From JAQGLW01 sp035995725 (GTDB taxonomy: Bacteria; Pseudomonadota; Gammaproteobacteria; Burkholderiales; Burkholderiaceae_D): a stretch of 64,000 nt of DNA. The DNA lies in the NCBI GenBank assembly GCA_035995725.1, contig DASYKE010000069.1:1-64000 (forward strand), written 5' to 3'. Position 1 is the first letter of the stretch. Every line of letters starts with the position of its first letter. Shown here one piece after another: positions 53,150-62,145 of this stretch. The position numbers and the translations under genes were made by a program. The notes under the pieces are model-generated. The model was not told the DNA's origin, made no database searches, and saw nothing but the letters and a program-made list of their open reading frames with translations.

Positions 53150-54339
53150 TCAATCGCTCAAGCGCTTCGGCATCGGCCGTGGTCCGGATCGGCATCGTCG
53201 GGCTGGGCGCTGCGGGACGCGCCTTCATTCCGGCCATTCTGGCGCATCCGGGGCTCAAGCTGGCGGCGGTTGCCGAACCGGTGGCCGAGGTGCGCGCCAG
53301 TGTCGCCGGTGAACTCGGTGTCACCGGCTACGACAGCGTGCAGGCCATGCTCGGGCATTCGGGGCTGGACGCCGTCTATGTCGCATCGCCGACGGATTTG
53401 CATCCCGAGCATGTCGCGCTGGCATGCGCCGCAAAAAAGCACGTGCTGGTGGAAAAGCCGATGGCGGTGCAGCTCGAGCAGGCGAGGGCGATGATCGCGG
53501 CAGCCGAGCGGGCTGGGGTGGTGCTTGTCGTCGGCCATTCGCACAGTTATGACCTTCCTATACAGCGGATGCGCGAAATCATCGCGGGCGGCACCATGGG
53601 CCATGTACGCATGGTCAATACCTGGTGTTACACCGACTGGATCTACCGTCCGCGCCGTGCCGATGAGCTCGATACCAGCCAGGGCGGCGGCGTGACGTAT
53701 CGTCAGGGCTCGCACCAGTTCGACATCCTCAGGTTGCTGTGCGGCGGCATGGTGCGCAGTGTCAGGGCGAGAACTTTCAATTGGGATCCGGATCGGCGCG
53801 CGATCGGCGCTCATGTCGTTTTTCTCGACTTCGCGGATGGCGCGGCGGCAACTGCCGTTTATAACGGATATGGCCGTTTTTCCAGCATGGACTTGGGTTT
53901 CAATGTGTCGGAATGGGGCTTTATGCAGCCGCCGGAAAGCAGAGCGCCGGTTCACCGTCCGTCGTCCGCTGTTACGCCCGAGGATGAACTCCGCGCCAAG
54001 CAGGCCCGCGCCAAGAATGCGATCCCGGGAAGCGCGCCTTATCAGCCATTCTTCGGACTGACGCTGGTGAGCTGCGAACGCGGAGACATACGGCAATCGC
54101 CGCGCGGTTTGTACCTCTATTCGGACCAGGGACAGACTGAAATCGAATTGCCGCCGGACCGCTCGCCGCGGGATCTCGTCATTGCCGAATTCTACGACGC
54201 CATTACGGGCAAGGCATCTGCATTGCACGACGGCAGATGGGGGCTTGCCAATCTCGAAGTCTGCAACGCCGCGATCGCGTCATCCATCAGCGGCCAGGAC
54301 GTCGTGCTGAACGAGCAAGTTCCGGTTCCGGTGCAGTAA
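53146..54339 (+). CDS. Gfo/Idh/MocA family oxidoreductase, candidate phthalate dihydrodiol dehydrogenase
   Basis: NAD(P)-dependent dehydrogenase of 397 residues. The Rossmann turn is GIVGLGAAGRAFIPAIL, followed by HVLVEKPMAVQLEQARAMI with the conserved EKP, and a C-terminal alpha/beta domain with QGGGVTYRQGSHQFDILRLL. Phthalate 4,5-dihydrodiol dehydrogenases (OphB/Pht4) belong to this family. The setting with a phthalate-type oxygenase and reductase supports oxidation of a cis-diol to the dihydroxy compound. It overlaps marR by four bases; the reductase starts 56 bases after its stop. Confidence 0.82.
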   Translation: MINRSSASASAVVRIGIVGLGAAGRAFIPAILAHPGLKLAAVAEPVAEVRASVAGELGVTGYDSVQAMLGHSGLDAVYVASPTDLHPEHVALACAAKKHVLVEKPMAVQLEQARAMIAAAERAGVVLVVGHSHSYDLPIQRMREIIAGGTMGHVRMVNTWCYTDWIYRPRRADELDTSQGGGVTYRQGSHQFDILRLLCGGMVRSVRARTFNWDPDRRAIGAHVVFLDFADGAAATAVYNGYGRFSSMDLGFNVSEWGFMQPPESRAPVHRPSSAVTPEDELRAKQARAKNAIPGSAPYQPFFGLTLVSCERGDIRQSPRGLYLYSDQGQTEIELPPDRSPRDLVIAEFYDAITGKASALHDGRWGLANLEVCNAAIASSISGQDVVLNEQVPVPVQ

Positions 54340-54395
54340 CGAAGCTTGAGGACGATATTATAAAGATGGCACGGGAAGTTTTACTGGAGGAAGGA

Positions 54396-55382
54396 ATGAC
54401 CACAGGCATTGAGATGAGCGAGCCGGGCAAAGAGCAGATGATTTCGCTGGAAGTTCGTCGAAAGACCGAAATCGCGCAGCAGATATTTCTGTTTGAACTG
54501 ATGCGGGCGGACCATCAGGAGCTGCCATCGTTTACCGCCGGGTCCCATCTGCTGGTCCAGACTCCCGGCGGACTGTTGCGCCGCTATTCGCTGTGCAATG
54601 CCCCTTCCGAACGAGACCGCTACATGATTGCCGTGAAGCGGGATGCGGAGGGTGGCGGCGGCTCGATCAGCATGGTGGATCAGGTAGCCGTCGGCGACCT
54701 GTTGCGCGTCTCGCCGCCGCTGAATTATTTTCCTCTGTCCGCCGAAGCCACGAGTTATCTGTTGATCGCGGGAGGCATCGGCATCACGCCGGTTCTGTCG
54801 ATGATGCATGAGCTCATCGCGAAAAAAGCCGATTTCAAGCTGGTTTACTGTACGCGGTCCCCGGAAACCACCGCGTTCCTCGACGAATTGTCCGCGCCGG
54901 AACTGGCTGGGCAGATTCTGGTTCACCACGATCATGGCGACCGGGAGCGTTCCCTCGCGATCGCGCCGCTGGTGGCGCAGCGGGCCGGCGGCGCGCACGT
55001 CTATTGCTGCGGCCCTCGTCCGTTGATGCAGGCGGTACGCGATGCGACCAGGCACTGGCCGTTCTCTGCAGTGCATTTCGAGGATTTCGGCACCAGCGCG
55101 CAGCCGCAGCAGGACGGAGAAAAGCCTTTCACTGTCCGGCTCGCCCGCAGCGGGGTGACCGTCGAGGTGGCTCCAGGGGTAAGCATTCTCGAAGCTTTGC
55201 GCCGCCGTGACATCGCCGTCCCGAGCTCATGCGAAAGCGGCACTTGCGGTTCCTGCCGGACCGGGCTGCTTGCCGGCGTGGCAAATCATTGCGACTTCGT
55301 TCTGGACGACGATGAACAGGATCAGGCCATCATGATCTGCGTGTCGCGTGCACGGTCCGAAGAACTCGTGCTGGATCTGTGA
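54396..55382 (+). CDS. Phthalate dioxygenase reductase-type PDR/VanB family protein
   Basis: Electron-transfer reductase of 328 residues. An FMN-binding domain has RRYSLCNAP (near 62), then NAD-binding GGIGITPVLSMM (126-137) and YCCGPRPLM, and a C-terminal plant-type [2Fe-2S] domain with SSCESGTCGSCRTGLL and a final MIC. Domain order (FMN, NAD, ferredoxin) is that of the phthalate dioxygenase reductase. The start at 54396 has GGAGG five bases upstream; upstream ATGs lack this. It should feed electrons to the Rieske oxygenase at 50949-52271. Confidence 0.9.
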   Translation: MTTGIEMSEPGKEQMISLEVRRKTEIAQQIFLFELMRADHQELPSFTAGSHLLVQTPGGLLRRYSLCNAPSERDRYMIAVKRDAEGGGGSISMVDQVAVGDLLRVSPPLNYFPLSAEATSYLLIAGGIGITPVLSMMHELIAKKADFKLVYCTRSPETTAFLDELSAPELAGQILVHHDHGDRERSLAIAPLVAQRAGGAHVYCCGPRPLMQAVRDATRHWPFSAVHFEDFGTSAQPQQDGEKPFTVRLARSGVTVEVAPGVSILEALRRRDIAVPSSCESGTCGSCRTGLLAGVANHCDFVLDDDEQDQAIMICVSRARSEELVLDL

Positions 55383-55395
55383 CCCGGGCGCAAAA

Positions 55396-55430
55396 GCCTA
55401 TTTCAGCAGGAAAATTTCAGCAAGAAACAG
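55396..55430. repeat. Short repeat with an internal duplication, partner at 45908
   Basis: Bases 55396-55413 match 45908-45925 at 17 of 18 positions. Just after, TTTCAGCA-GAAA is repeated with one change (55401 and 55415), and the second copy continues into AAACAGTCCCGC, close to the continuation of the 45908 copy. Both copies are extragenic; this one lies between the convergent reductase and emrB genes. Confidence 0.5.
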
Positions 55431-55474
55431 TCCCGCGATATCGCGCTCCGGCCATTCGCAAAAGAAACATGCGC

Positions 55475-57028
55475 CTAGTGCGCGCCTCCCGCATCCGCCG
55501 GCGCGCCGGATCTGCTCGGCTTGGTCAGCCAGACCAGCCCGATCAGCGCCAGGAACAGCACTGCCGATATCCAGAAAATGTCGGCGACCGCCATCGTGCT
55601 GGCTTGCACGCTCAAGGTTCGCTCGATCACCGCCCATGCGCCGGATTCGGGCAGACCCTGGGCAGTAAGTGCCTGCATCGTCTGTACGAAAGCCGGGTTT
55701 TGCGGGTTGGTATGCTCGGCCAGTTGCGCATGATGCAGCGCAGTGCGGCTATCCCACAAGGTCGAGGTGATCGACGTGCCCATTCCGCCGAACATGATGC
55801 GCACGAAATTGGACAGCCCCGCCGCCGCCGGTATTTTCTGGGGAGGCTGGCCGGAGAGAATGATCGACGTCAGCGGAACGAAGAACATCGCCATCGCTGC
55901 GCCCTGGATGACCGTGGGGATTATCAACGTGATTGCATCGACCTCCGGCGTGAATTGCGCCCGCATGTAAAATACCAGTGCAAATATGGTGAACGCACCG
56001 GTGGCAAGAATGCGCGGGTCCTTTTTTTGTACCAGTTTGCCGACTATCGGCGACAGGATGATGGCGAAGATTCCGACCGGCGCCATGATCTTGCCGGCTT
56101 CGGTGGCGTTATAGCCGAGCTGGGTCTGCAGCCATAACGGCAGAATAACCAGGCTGCCGAAAAACAGGCCGTATGCGACCGAAATGGCAATGACGCCGCT
56201 GCTGAAATTTCGGCCCTTGAAAAGGGACAGATCGACCACCGGGTGGTCGTCGCCCGATTCCCAGACGATGAAGTAGATGAAGCTGACCACAGCGATCGAC
56301 GCCAGTATGACGATTTCGCCGGAGCTGAACCAGTCCAGTTCCTTGCCTTTGTCCAGCATCAATTGCAGGGAGCCGACCCAAAGGACCAGCAGGACCAGTC
56401 CGACTTTATCGATCGGCAGACGCACGATAGCCGACTCGCGCTCGCGGTAGATCGACCAGGTGGCCCAAGCGGCAAACAGCCCGATCGGGATATTGATATA
56501 AAAAATCCATGGCCACGTGTAATTGTCGGAGATCCAGCCGCCCAGCAACGGTCCCATGATCGGCGCAACCAGCACCGTCATTCCCCAGAATGCGAGCGCC
56601 ATGCCGCTTTTGGCAGGCGGATAACTCGATAGCAAAAGCGCCTGCGAAAGCGGGATCATCGGTCCGGCGACTGCGCCTTGCAGGATGCGCGCGGCGATCA
56701 GTATTTCGATACTCGGCGCGATGCCGCATAGAAATGACGCCATCACGAACAGCAGGATGGATGCGACGAACAGGCGCACCTGGCCGAAGCGCATAGTCAG
56801 CCAGCCGGTCAATGGCACCGAGATCGCGTTGGCCACGGCAAACGACGTAATCACCCACGTTCCCTGCTGCGGCGATACGCCCATGTCGCCGGAGATCGCC
56901 GGGATCGACACATTGGCAATCGACGAGTCGAGCACGTTCATGAATACGGCGAGCGACAAGGCCAGCGTGCCGAGCACCAGTGGCGTGCCTTTGAGCGGCG
57001 GCAAGGCCGGTTGGGGACGAGCGCTCAT
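55475..57028 (-). CDS. DHA2 family MFS efflux permease (EmrB-like)
   Basis: Inner-membrane proton antiporter of 517 residues with about fourteen hydrophobic segments, the DHA2 type. Motifs are LDSSIANVSIPAISGDMGVSPQQGTWVITSFAVANAISVP and WLTMRFGQVRLFV in helices 1-3. With EmrA and a NodT-type outer-membrane protein it forms a tripartite pump for drugs or aromatic acids. It ends the marR-nodT-emrA-emrB run, 68 bases after emrA. The location beside an aromatic regulon suggests a possible role in solvent or phenolic tolerance, but this is not shown. Confidence 0.9.
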   Translation of the reverse strand: MSARPQPALPPLKGTPLVLGTLALSLAVFMNVLDSSIANVSIPAISGDMGVSPQQGTWVITSFAVANAISVPLTGWLTMRFGQVRLFVASILLFVMASFLCGIAPSIEILIAARILQGAVAGPMIPLSQALLLSSYPPAKSGMALAFWGMTVLVAPIMGPLLGGWISDNYTWPWIFYINIPIGLFAAWATWSIYRERESAIVRLPIDKVGLVLLVLWVGSLQLMLDKGKELDWFSSGEIVILASIAVVSFIYFIVWESGDDHPVVDLSLFKGRNFSSGVIAISVAYGLFFGSLVILPLWLQTQLGYNATEAGKIMAPVGIFAIILSPIVGKLVQKKDPRILATGAFTIFALVFYMRAQFTPEVDAITLIIPTVIQGAAMAMFFVPLTSIILSGQPPQKIPAAAGLSNFVRIMFGGMGTSITSTLWDSRTALHHAQLAEHTNPQNPAFVQTMQALTAQGLPESGAWAVIERTLSVQASTMAVADIFWISAVLFLALIGLVWLTKPSRSGAPADAGGAH

Positions 57029-57096
57029 GGACAGTTTCCAGTCTGGTGATTTACAAAAATTTGGACAAGAGATAGAAGCATCGAATGCATTGCGTC

Positions 57097-58293
57097 TTAT
57101 TGCCTGGCCGGCGCGGAGCCATTCCCGCTATTGTCGGCAATGATGCGCGCGACAAGCGCATCGGCTTCCTTTCCCTCGGCATCGAATACCGTGGTCTTGT
57201 AAGCCGGCTCCGTGCGCGCCACCGCAGCAGTGGTCAGCGATGTCCCCTCGGCACGCGCGATATCGACCTTGACCTGCATCGACAAACCGATGCGCAGGGG
57301 CTGTGCCGCCAGTTCCTTGGGATCGAGTGCAATGCGCACCGGCAGGCGCTGCACCACCTTGATCCAGTTGCCGGTGGCATTTTGCGCCGGCAATAGCGCG
57401 AACGCGGCACCGGTGCCGGGAGCCAGTCCGGCTACCTTGCCGTGATACACAGTATCGGACCCATACAAGTCGGAATGCAAAATCACCGGCTGGTCGATAC
57501 GCATCCGCGCAACCTGCACTTCCTTGAAGTTGGCATCGACCCATAACACGTTGAGCGGTACGATCGACAGTAGCGGCATCCCGGGTCCCACCCGCTGCCC
57601 GACTTGCACCGAGCGCTTGGCGACATATCCGGTGATCGGCGCAGGCAGCGAGGTGCGGACATACGTCAGATAAGCGGCTTTCAGCTGCGCGGCCGCACGC
57701 TGGACATTCGGATGCTGGGCCACTGAAGTGCGGTCGGTCAATACCTGGTTGGATGCCAATTGTTCGCGGGTTGCCAGCAGCGCCGATTCCGCAGTCTGCA
57801 ACGCAGTGCGCGCGTGCTCGATTTCTTCCCTGGACACGGCGCCGGTGCCCGCCAGTTCCTGCCGGCGCGCCAGATCGGCACGTGCGCGCGCCACATCGGC
57901 AATGCGTGCCGCGACGTTGGCATTCAGCGCGCCGTTGTTGACATACAGCGTGCGCACTTCGCGTACCGTTTGCGCCAGTTGCGCCTTGGCCTGTTCCAGC
58001 GCGATTTTCGCATCGCTGCGGTCGAGTTCGATGATCGGCTTGCCGGCTTGCGCCAGTTCGGTTTCATCGGCATAGATCGCCACTACGGTTCCTCCCACTT
58101 GCGGCGTGACCTGCACCACGTTGCCAGCGACATAGGCATCGTCGGTACTTTCATAGTGGCGCGCGAAAATCGCCCACCAGATGCCGTATGCGATCAGCGC
58201 GAGGACCAGTACGATGGTGACCAGGATCATCATGCGGCGGCGCTTGCCATTGGCCTTGGGAACAGCTTGAGTAGTTGAATCAGGTGTATTCAT
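57097..58293 (-). CDS. HlyD/EmrA family membrane-fusion protein
   Basis: Periplasmic adaptor of 398 residues. It has one membrane helix near the N-terminus (ILVTIVLVLALIAYGIWWAIF), YESTDDAYVAGNVVQVTPQVGGTVVAIYADETELAQAG as the biotinyl-lipoyl segment, a central coiled-coil hairpin, and APITGYVAKRSVQVGQRVGPGMPLLSIVP. It couples EmrB to the outer-membrane channel. Its start overlaps the nodT stop by four bases, so the two are translated together. Confidence 0.92.
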   Translation of the reverse strand: MNTPDSTTQAVPKANGKRRRMMILVTIVLVLALIAYGIWWAIFARHYESTDDAYVAGNVVQVTPQVGGTVVAIYADETELAQAGKPIIELDRSDAKIALEQAKAQLAQTVREVRTLYVNNGALNANVAARIADVARARADLARRQELAGTGAVSREEIEHARTALQTAESALLATREQLASNQVLTDRTSVAQHPNVQRAAAQLKAAYLTYVRTSLPAPITGYVAKRSVQVGQRVGPGMPLLSIVPLNVLWVDANFKEVQVARMRIDQPVILHSDLYGSDTVYHGKVAGLAPGTGAAFALLPAQNATGNWIKVVQRLPVRIALDPKELAAQPLRIGLSMQVKVDIARAEGTSLTTAAVARTEPAYKTTVFDAEGKEADALVARIIADNSGNGSAPARQ

Positions 58294-59822
58294 GATGCGG
58301 ACGGGGCAGGAGTGGGACGATTCGATCGGGTGGAATTGCTGGTGGCGCCGGCAGTTGGTTCGAGGCCTTGTGCAGCGGCATCGAAGCCGCCGCCCAATGC
58401 CTTGATCAGGCCGATGCGCAAATCAATGCGCCGCGCCCGGGAGTCCAGTTCGGCTTTGCGCTGCATGAGCCAGGCCATTTCGGTCGCCAGCGCGGGCAGC
58501 ATGTTGGTGGTGCCGACCCGTTCGCGTTGCTGCGCAAGCTCGAGGCCGTTCGCCGCCGCTTGCGTGGCGGCGTGCAGATGCTCATTCTGGATTTCGGCGG
58601 CACGCATTGACTGCACCTGATCCGCCACTTCATGCAATGCATCGGCCAGGGTCTGGTTATAGGTTGCGACGGCGGCATCGTAAGCGGCGACCCGGCCTTT
58701 CAACTGTGCACGCAAATTGCCCGTCTCAAATACCGGCACGCTGATTGCCGGACCGATGCCGGCGATTCGGCTGCCGGTCTGCAACAGATTCGACAGTCCC
58801 AAGCTGGAAAAGCCGGCAAACGCGAGGAGATTGACGTTCGGATAAAACTGCGTCCTGGCGGTATCGACGTCCCCTTGCGCAGCTTCCACCCGCCAGCGTG
58901 CGGCAACGATATCGGGGCGCCGCCCCAGCAAGGTCAGCGGCAGTTCATCCGGCAGCGCGATGACGGCTTCCTGCGGCAGCTCGGGCCGGGCAATGCGTTG
59001 TCCGCGATCGGGGCCTTGCCCCATCAATGCGGCAATCTGGTTGCGCGTCAGCGCGATCGCTTCCTGCCATTGCGATTCTTCGGCACGCAAGCCGGCCAGT
59101 TGCTGCAGCGTCTGCTGGTGTTCGTTTTGGGTATCTAGGCCGGCGGCAAATCGCAGCTGGGTCAGATGGTCGATCTTTTGCCGCACGATCAATTGTTGTT
59201 GGGCCAGATCCAGCTGTGCATATTGGCGTGCCAACTGGATCCAGGCGCGCGCGATGGAAGTCGTCAGCACCAGGCGCGACGTATATTGTTCCGCCTCGGC
59301 GGCCTTGCCCTGCGACAGTGCGGCACGCAGTTCCGCCGCATGCCTGCCCCAAAAGTCGAAGTCGTAGAAAAAATTTAGCGTCAGCTGGTTGTCGGACTTG
59401 TATGCCCCGGCCAGTGGCGGCGGAAATATTCCATTTTCGGAAAAACGCTGGTAGGTGCTCTTGAAATTCGCTTCGGCGCTGGGCTGGGCTGCGGCGCCCG
59501 CCGCTTCCGCCACGGCCCTTGCTGCGGCGACGCGGGCGGCCGCGACCTGCAATCCGGGATTGCCCGCCAGCGCTTCGTCGATCAGTGTTTGCAGCGGTGC
59601 GCCGCCGATACTTCCGGCCCATGACAGGCCCGGCCATTGCCCGCCTTGCGCGGGAAGCGAATCGCTTGCCGCATAATCAGCCGGCGTGCGGGCATGGGCG
59701 GCACTGTCGATGTCTTTGAAACTGGCGCAGGACGCCAGTAGCAGCGCAGTGGCGCTCGCAGCGAGGAACCGTTTGGATACAGTCGGCGCGGGCGCCATCA
59801 GTCGTGGAGCAGGAAATTTCAT
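58290..59822 (-). CDS. NodT-type outer-membrane efflux lipoprotein
   Basis: TolC-like outer-membrane channel of 510 residues. It has a lipoprotein signal with LLLASC at about residue 32, long alpha-helical hairpins (AAARVAAARAVAEAAGAAAQPSAEA) and QLRFAAGLDTQNEHQQTLQ and LALTR sections repeated in the two halves, and a C-terminal Pro/Ser/Thr-rich tail. RND- and MFS-type tripartite pumps use such channels. It follows the marR gene by 51 bases and overlaps emrA by four. Confidence 0.9.
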   Translation of the reverse strand: MKFPAPRLMAPAPTVSKRFLAASATALLLASCASFKDIDSAAHARTPADYAASDSLPAQGGQWPGLSWAGSIGGAPLQTLIDEALAGNPGLQVAAARVAAARAVAEAAGAAAQPSAEANFKSTYQRFSENGIFPPPLAGAYKSDNQLTLNFFYDFDFWGRHAAELRAALSQGKAAEAEQYTSRLVLTTSIARAWIQLARQYAQLDLAQQQLIVRQKIDHLTQLRFAAGLDTQNEHQQTLQQLAGLRAEESQWQEAIALTRNQIAALMGQGPDRGQRIARPELPQEAVIALPDELPLTLLGRRPDIVAARWRVEAAQGDVDTARTQFYPNVNLLAFAGFSSLGLSNLLQTGSRIAGIGPAISVPVFETGNLRAQLKGRVAAYDAAVATYNQTLADALHEVADQVQSMRAAEIQNEHLHAATQAAANGLELAQQRERVGTTNMLPALATEMAWLMQRKAELDSRARRIDLRIGLIKALGGGFDAAAQGLEPTAGATSNSTRSNRPTPAPSAS

Positions 59823-59873
59823 AAGGCGTGAATGATCGTTTCAGCGGTTTTCGTACCAGGGTAAATACGCTGT

Positions 59874-60377
59874 TTAAAGTGGTTTACCGATGGTTTCGGC
59901 ATCATCGACAGTGGCTTGATTGGCAAGAAGCTTGCGCAACAAACTTCTTAATAAATCCAGCTCTTCCGTGCTGAATCCGACAAAATTGCGATTGAGCACA
60001 GCCACATAAATCGAAGGAAGTCGCTGCGCCAGCCCTTCGCCATCCGATGTCAGGCACAAATTGATGACGCGCCGGTCATCGCCTCTTCGCACACGCAAAA
60101 TCAATCCGCGTTTTTCCAGGCGGTCGATCATCCGTGTCATGGAAGCCGAGTCGATATACAGTTCGCGCGCCAAGTCGGCCGCGGTCGAATACTTGCCGGT
60201 CGATAACATCAACACAATGCTGCCTTGCGCATGGGTAATGCCGTATTCGACAAGGGCCACATCCAGCGATTTGGCCAGCATGGTCTTGGCACGGCTAAGC
60301 AAATAGCCAACGCTATCCTCAACCTTGTAGTGTTCAAGTGAAAACGTTTCTTTCGATGTAATCATAATGGCAGCCAT
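59874..60377 (-). CDS. MarR family transcriptional regulator of the efflux operon
   Basis: Winged-helix regulator of 167 residues. The DNA-binding region includes GKYSTAADLARELYIDSASMTRMIDRLEKRGLI and the wing LRVRRGDDRRVINLCLTSDGEG, a classical MarR pattern. It is first in the run marR-nodT-emrA-emrB on the minus strand, as EmrR/MarR repressors commonly are. A palindromic operator (60387-60396) lies just before its start. An alternative ATG four codons later (MITSK) is possible; neither has a good Shine-Dalgarno. Confidence 0.9.
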   Translation of the reverse strand: MAAIMITSKETFSLEHYKVEDSVGYLLSRAKTMLAKSLDVALVEYGITHAQGSIVLMLSTGKYSTAADLARELYIDSASMTRMIDRLEKRGLILRVRRGDDRRVINLCLTSDGEGLAQRLPSIYVAVLNRNFVGFSTEELDLLRSLLRKLLANQATVDDAETIGKPL

Positions 60378-61005
60378 GGCAATAATTGCCTAGGCAGTTA
60401 TTTTAACGTACATCAATCTTTTGTGCAGATGTTGCAATGTTCATGGAAAAAGCCGGCTGATCGTGGATGTATCAGAATGAATGGCGGGCCAACCTGCCGC
60501 TCCGAGCCGAGCGAAGACCGCTTCGTGCAGCGCTATAGTGGTATTGACTGCGACAGAAAAATTAAGATCGCAAGCGGTGCCGAAGCGGTCACGAAGATAA
60601 GAAAAATAAATGCTATCGATTTTTTAACTGCAGCATTGCGAACCTCCAGATGCACAACTATGCTTGGCGCATACGCAGATGCCGTGTTGCATAGTCGACA
60701 TCGTCGTAGCGGAAAACGCAATATTTGCAGTTAAGCAAGGACTCATAACGCCACTTTATTTCTACTTGGCAATACTGTATTCTGAAGTGTGGGGCATGGC
60801 GCGGTATGCGTCGAGTCGTATGGGACGAATAAGTACGAGATGGAACTGAATAGCATGTCCTGATTCCTGGTTTCCCTGGCAGCGCATCGGGTCTACATCG
60901 TCCTCTGCCCATCCGTAAACTTGCGAAGCGCGGCACCAGCGTGTCGCAGGAAAAACGAATGAGTGGAAGGTCTTGCAGTCGTTCTATCGCTAAATAGGAA
61001 ACCTC
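60378..61005. other. Long intergenic region between divergent efflux and FIST genes
   Basis: About 630 bases. The left end holds the MarR operators. No gene is convincing in the rest. A minus-strand frame (60533-60721) ends in a hydrophobic stretch (KKSIAFIFLIFVTASAPLAI), but its only start with a good ribosome site (ATG at 60634-60636, GGAGG six bases ahead) is in another frame. The right end leads into the FIST gene with TAGGAAACCTC before its ATG. Confidence 0.45.
60385..60399. promoter_or_regulatory. MarR-type operator before the efflux operon
   Basis: The core TGCCTAGGCA (60387-60396) is a perfect palindrome, flanked by AT-rich bases (ATTGCCTAGGCAGTT), the typical form of MarR-family sites. 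A second perfect palindrome, GGCAATAATTGCC (60378-60390), overlaps it and ends directly at the marR start. Both lie between start codon and any promoter, so binding would block initiation of the operon. Confidence 0.65.
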
Positions 61006-62142
61006 ATGCTGACCAAGCAACTTCAACTAAAAAGCCTTGACGAGTTGACTGCTGAACGGCTCGCTCCCCTGATGGAATTGAAGCCCCAGCTTTTGTTCCT
61101 GTTCGCCGCAAGTAAATATTTTCGCGATACGGCGTTGGCCGAACATTTAACGAAGCTGCTGCCGAATTGCGAGCGCATCGGATGCTCCACTTCGGGCGAA
61201 ATCACCATGCAAAGCGGGTACGAGGACAGTATTTCGCTCACGGCATTACGTTTCGACGACCCGGCTTTTACCGTCGTTACAACCGAATTGCAGGATATGG
61301 ATGATTCGATGGCCGCAGGCCGGAGAATCAGCGCGCAGCTGCGCAACAATCTGCCGCATACGGTGTTGTTGTTTGCACCGGGCACCGATATAAACGGCAG
61401 CCATCTGGTTGAAGGCTTGATTGCCGCGTCGCCGAAAACCAGGATTGCCGGTGGCCTGGCGGGTGACGGTCTCGATTTCAAGAGTACCTTCACGCTCTAC
61501 AACAACAGAGTCTCGCCCCGCCAGATAGTGGCCGTGGCTTTCATGGGTAAGAATATCGTTGCCAACTTCGGTTCCTATGGCGGATGGCGACCATTCGGCC
61601 CCGTGCGCCGTGTAACGCGTGCTGCAAATAATGTTCTCTTTGAACTTGATGGCGAACCTGCACTGGACGTGTACAAGCGGTATCTGGGTAAATACGCCAG
61701 CCAGCTTCCTGCGTCGGCTTTCCTGTTTCCATTCTCTATTCTCAATGCTGATCGACAGGAAGCAGGCCTGATTCGCACTATTCTCAAGATCAATGAGTCG
61801 GATGGTTCGTTAACCCTCGCCGGCAACGTGCACGATAATGGCTTTTTGCAATTGATGAATGCCAGTACCGACGCGCTGGTTAACGGCGCCGCGACATCCG
61901 CCGTCGCCGCGCATGCCGCCATCAAGGGACAGGGATTCGGCCTGATGATCAGTTGTGTCGGACGCAAGCTTGTCATGGGTGGTCGTACCGAAGAGGAGCT
62001 GGAGGCGGTGATCGACGAACTCGGCAGCAATCATGCCTATGCCGGTTTCTACTCGTATGGCGAAATCAGCCCGGGCAACGCCGACGTCGGATGTTCTCTT
62101 TATAACCAGACCATGGCTGTCACTTTTCTTGGTGAAAAGTAA
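61006..62142 (+). CDS. FIST domain-containing sensor protein
   Basis: Cytoplasmic protein of 378 residues with FIST_N (about 30-220: GCSTSGEI, AGGLAGDG, LYNNRVSPRQIVAVAF) and FIST_C (about 230-370: VYKRYLGKYASQLP, GLMISCVGRKLVMGGRTEEEL, GFYSYGEISP). FIST proteins bind small ligands; some (NosP type) bind heme and nitric oxide and control a kinase or cyclic-di-GMP enzyme encoded next door. The gene three bases downstream encodes a GGDEF-EAL protein, matching that pattern. The heme ligand cannot be assigned from sequence alone. Confidence 0.9.
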   Translation: MLTKQLQLKSLDELTAERLAPLMELKPQLLFLFAASKYFRDTALAEHLTKLLPNCERIGCSTSGEITMQSGYEDSISLTALRFDDPAFTVVTTELQDMDDSMAAGRRISAQLRNNLPHTVLLFAPGTDINGSHLVEGLIAASPKTRIAGGLAGDGLDFKSTFTLYNNRVSPRQIVAVAFMGKNIVANFGSYGGWRPFGPVRRVTRAANNVLFELDGEPALDVYKRYLGKYASQLPASAFLFPFSILNADRQEAGLIRTILKINESDGSLTLAGNVHDNGFLQLMNASTDALVNGAATSAVAAHAAIKGQGFGLMISCVGRKLVMGGRTEEELEAVIDELGSNHAYAGFYSYGEISPGNADVGCSLYNQTMAVTFLGEK

Positions 62143-62145
62143 ATC

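Noticed and set aside
60533..60721. Small minus-strand frame with a hydrophobic C-terminus
   Set aside because: The only good ribosome site and ATG (60634-60636) belong to a different frame that ends after seven codons; evidence was too weak to call a gene.
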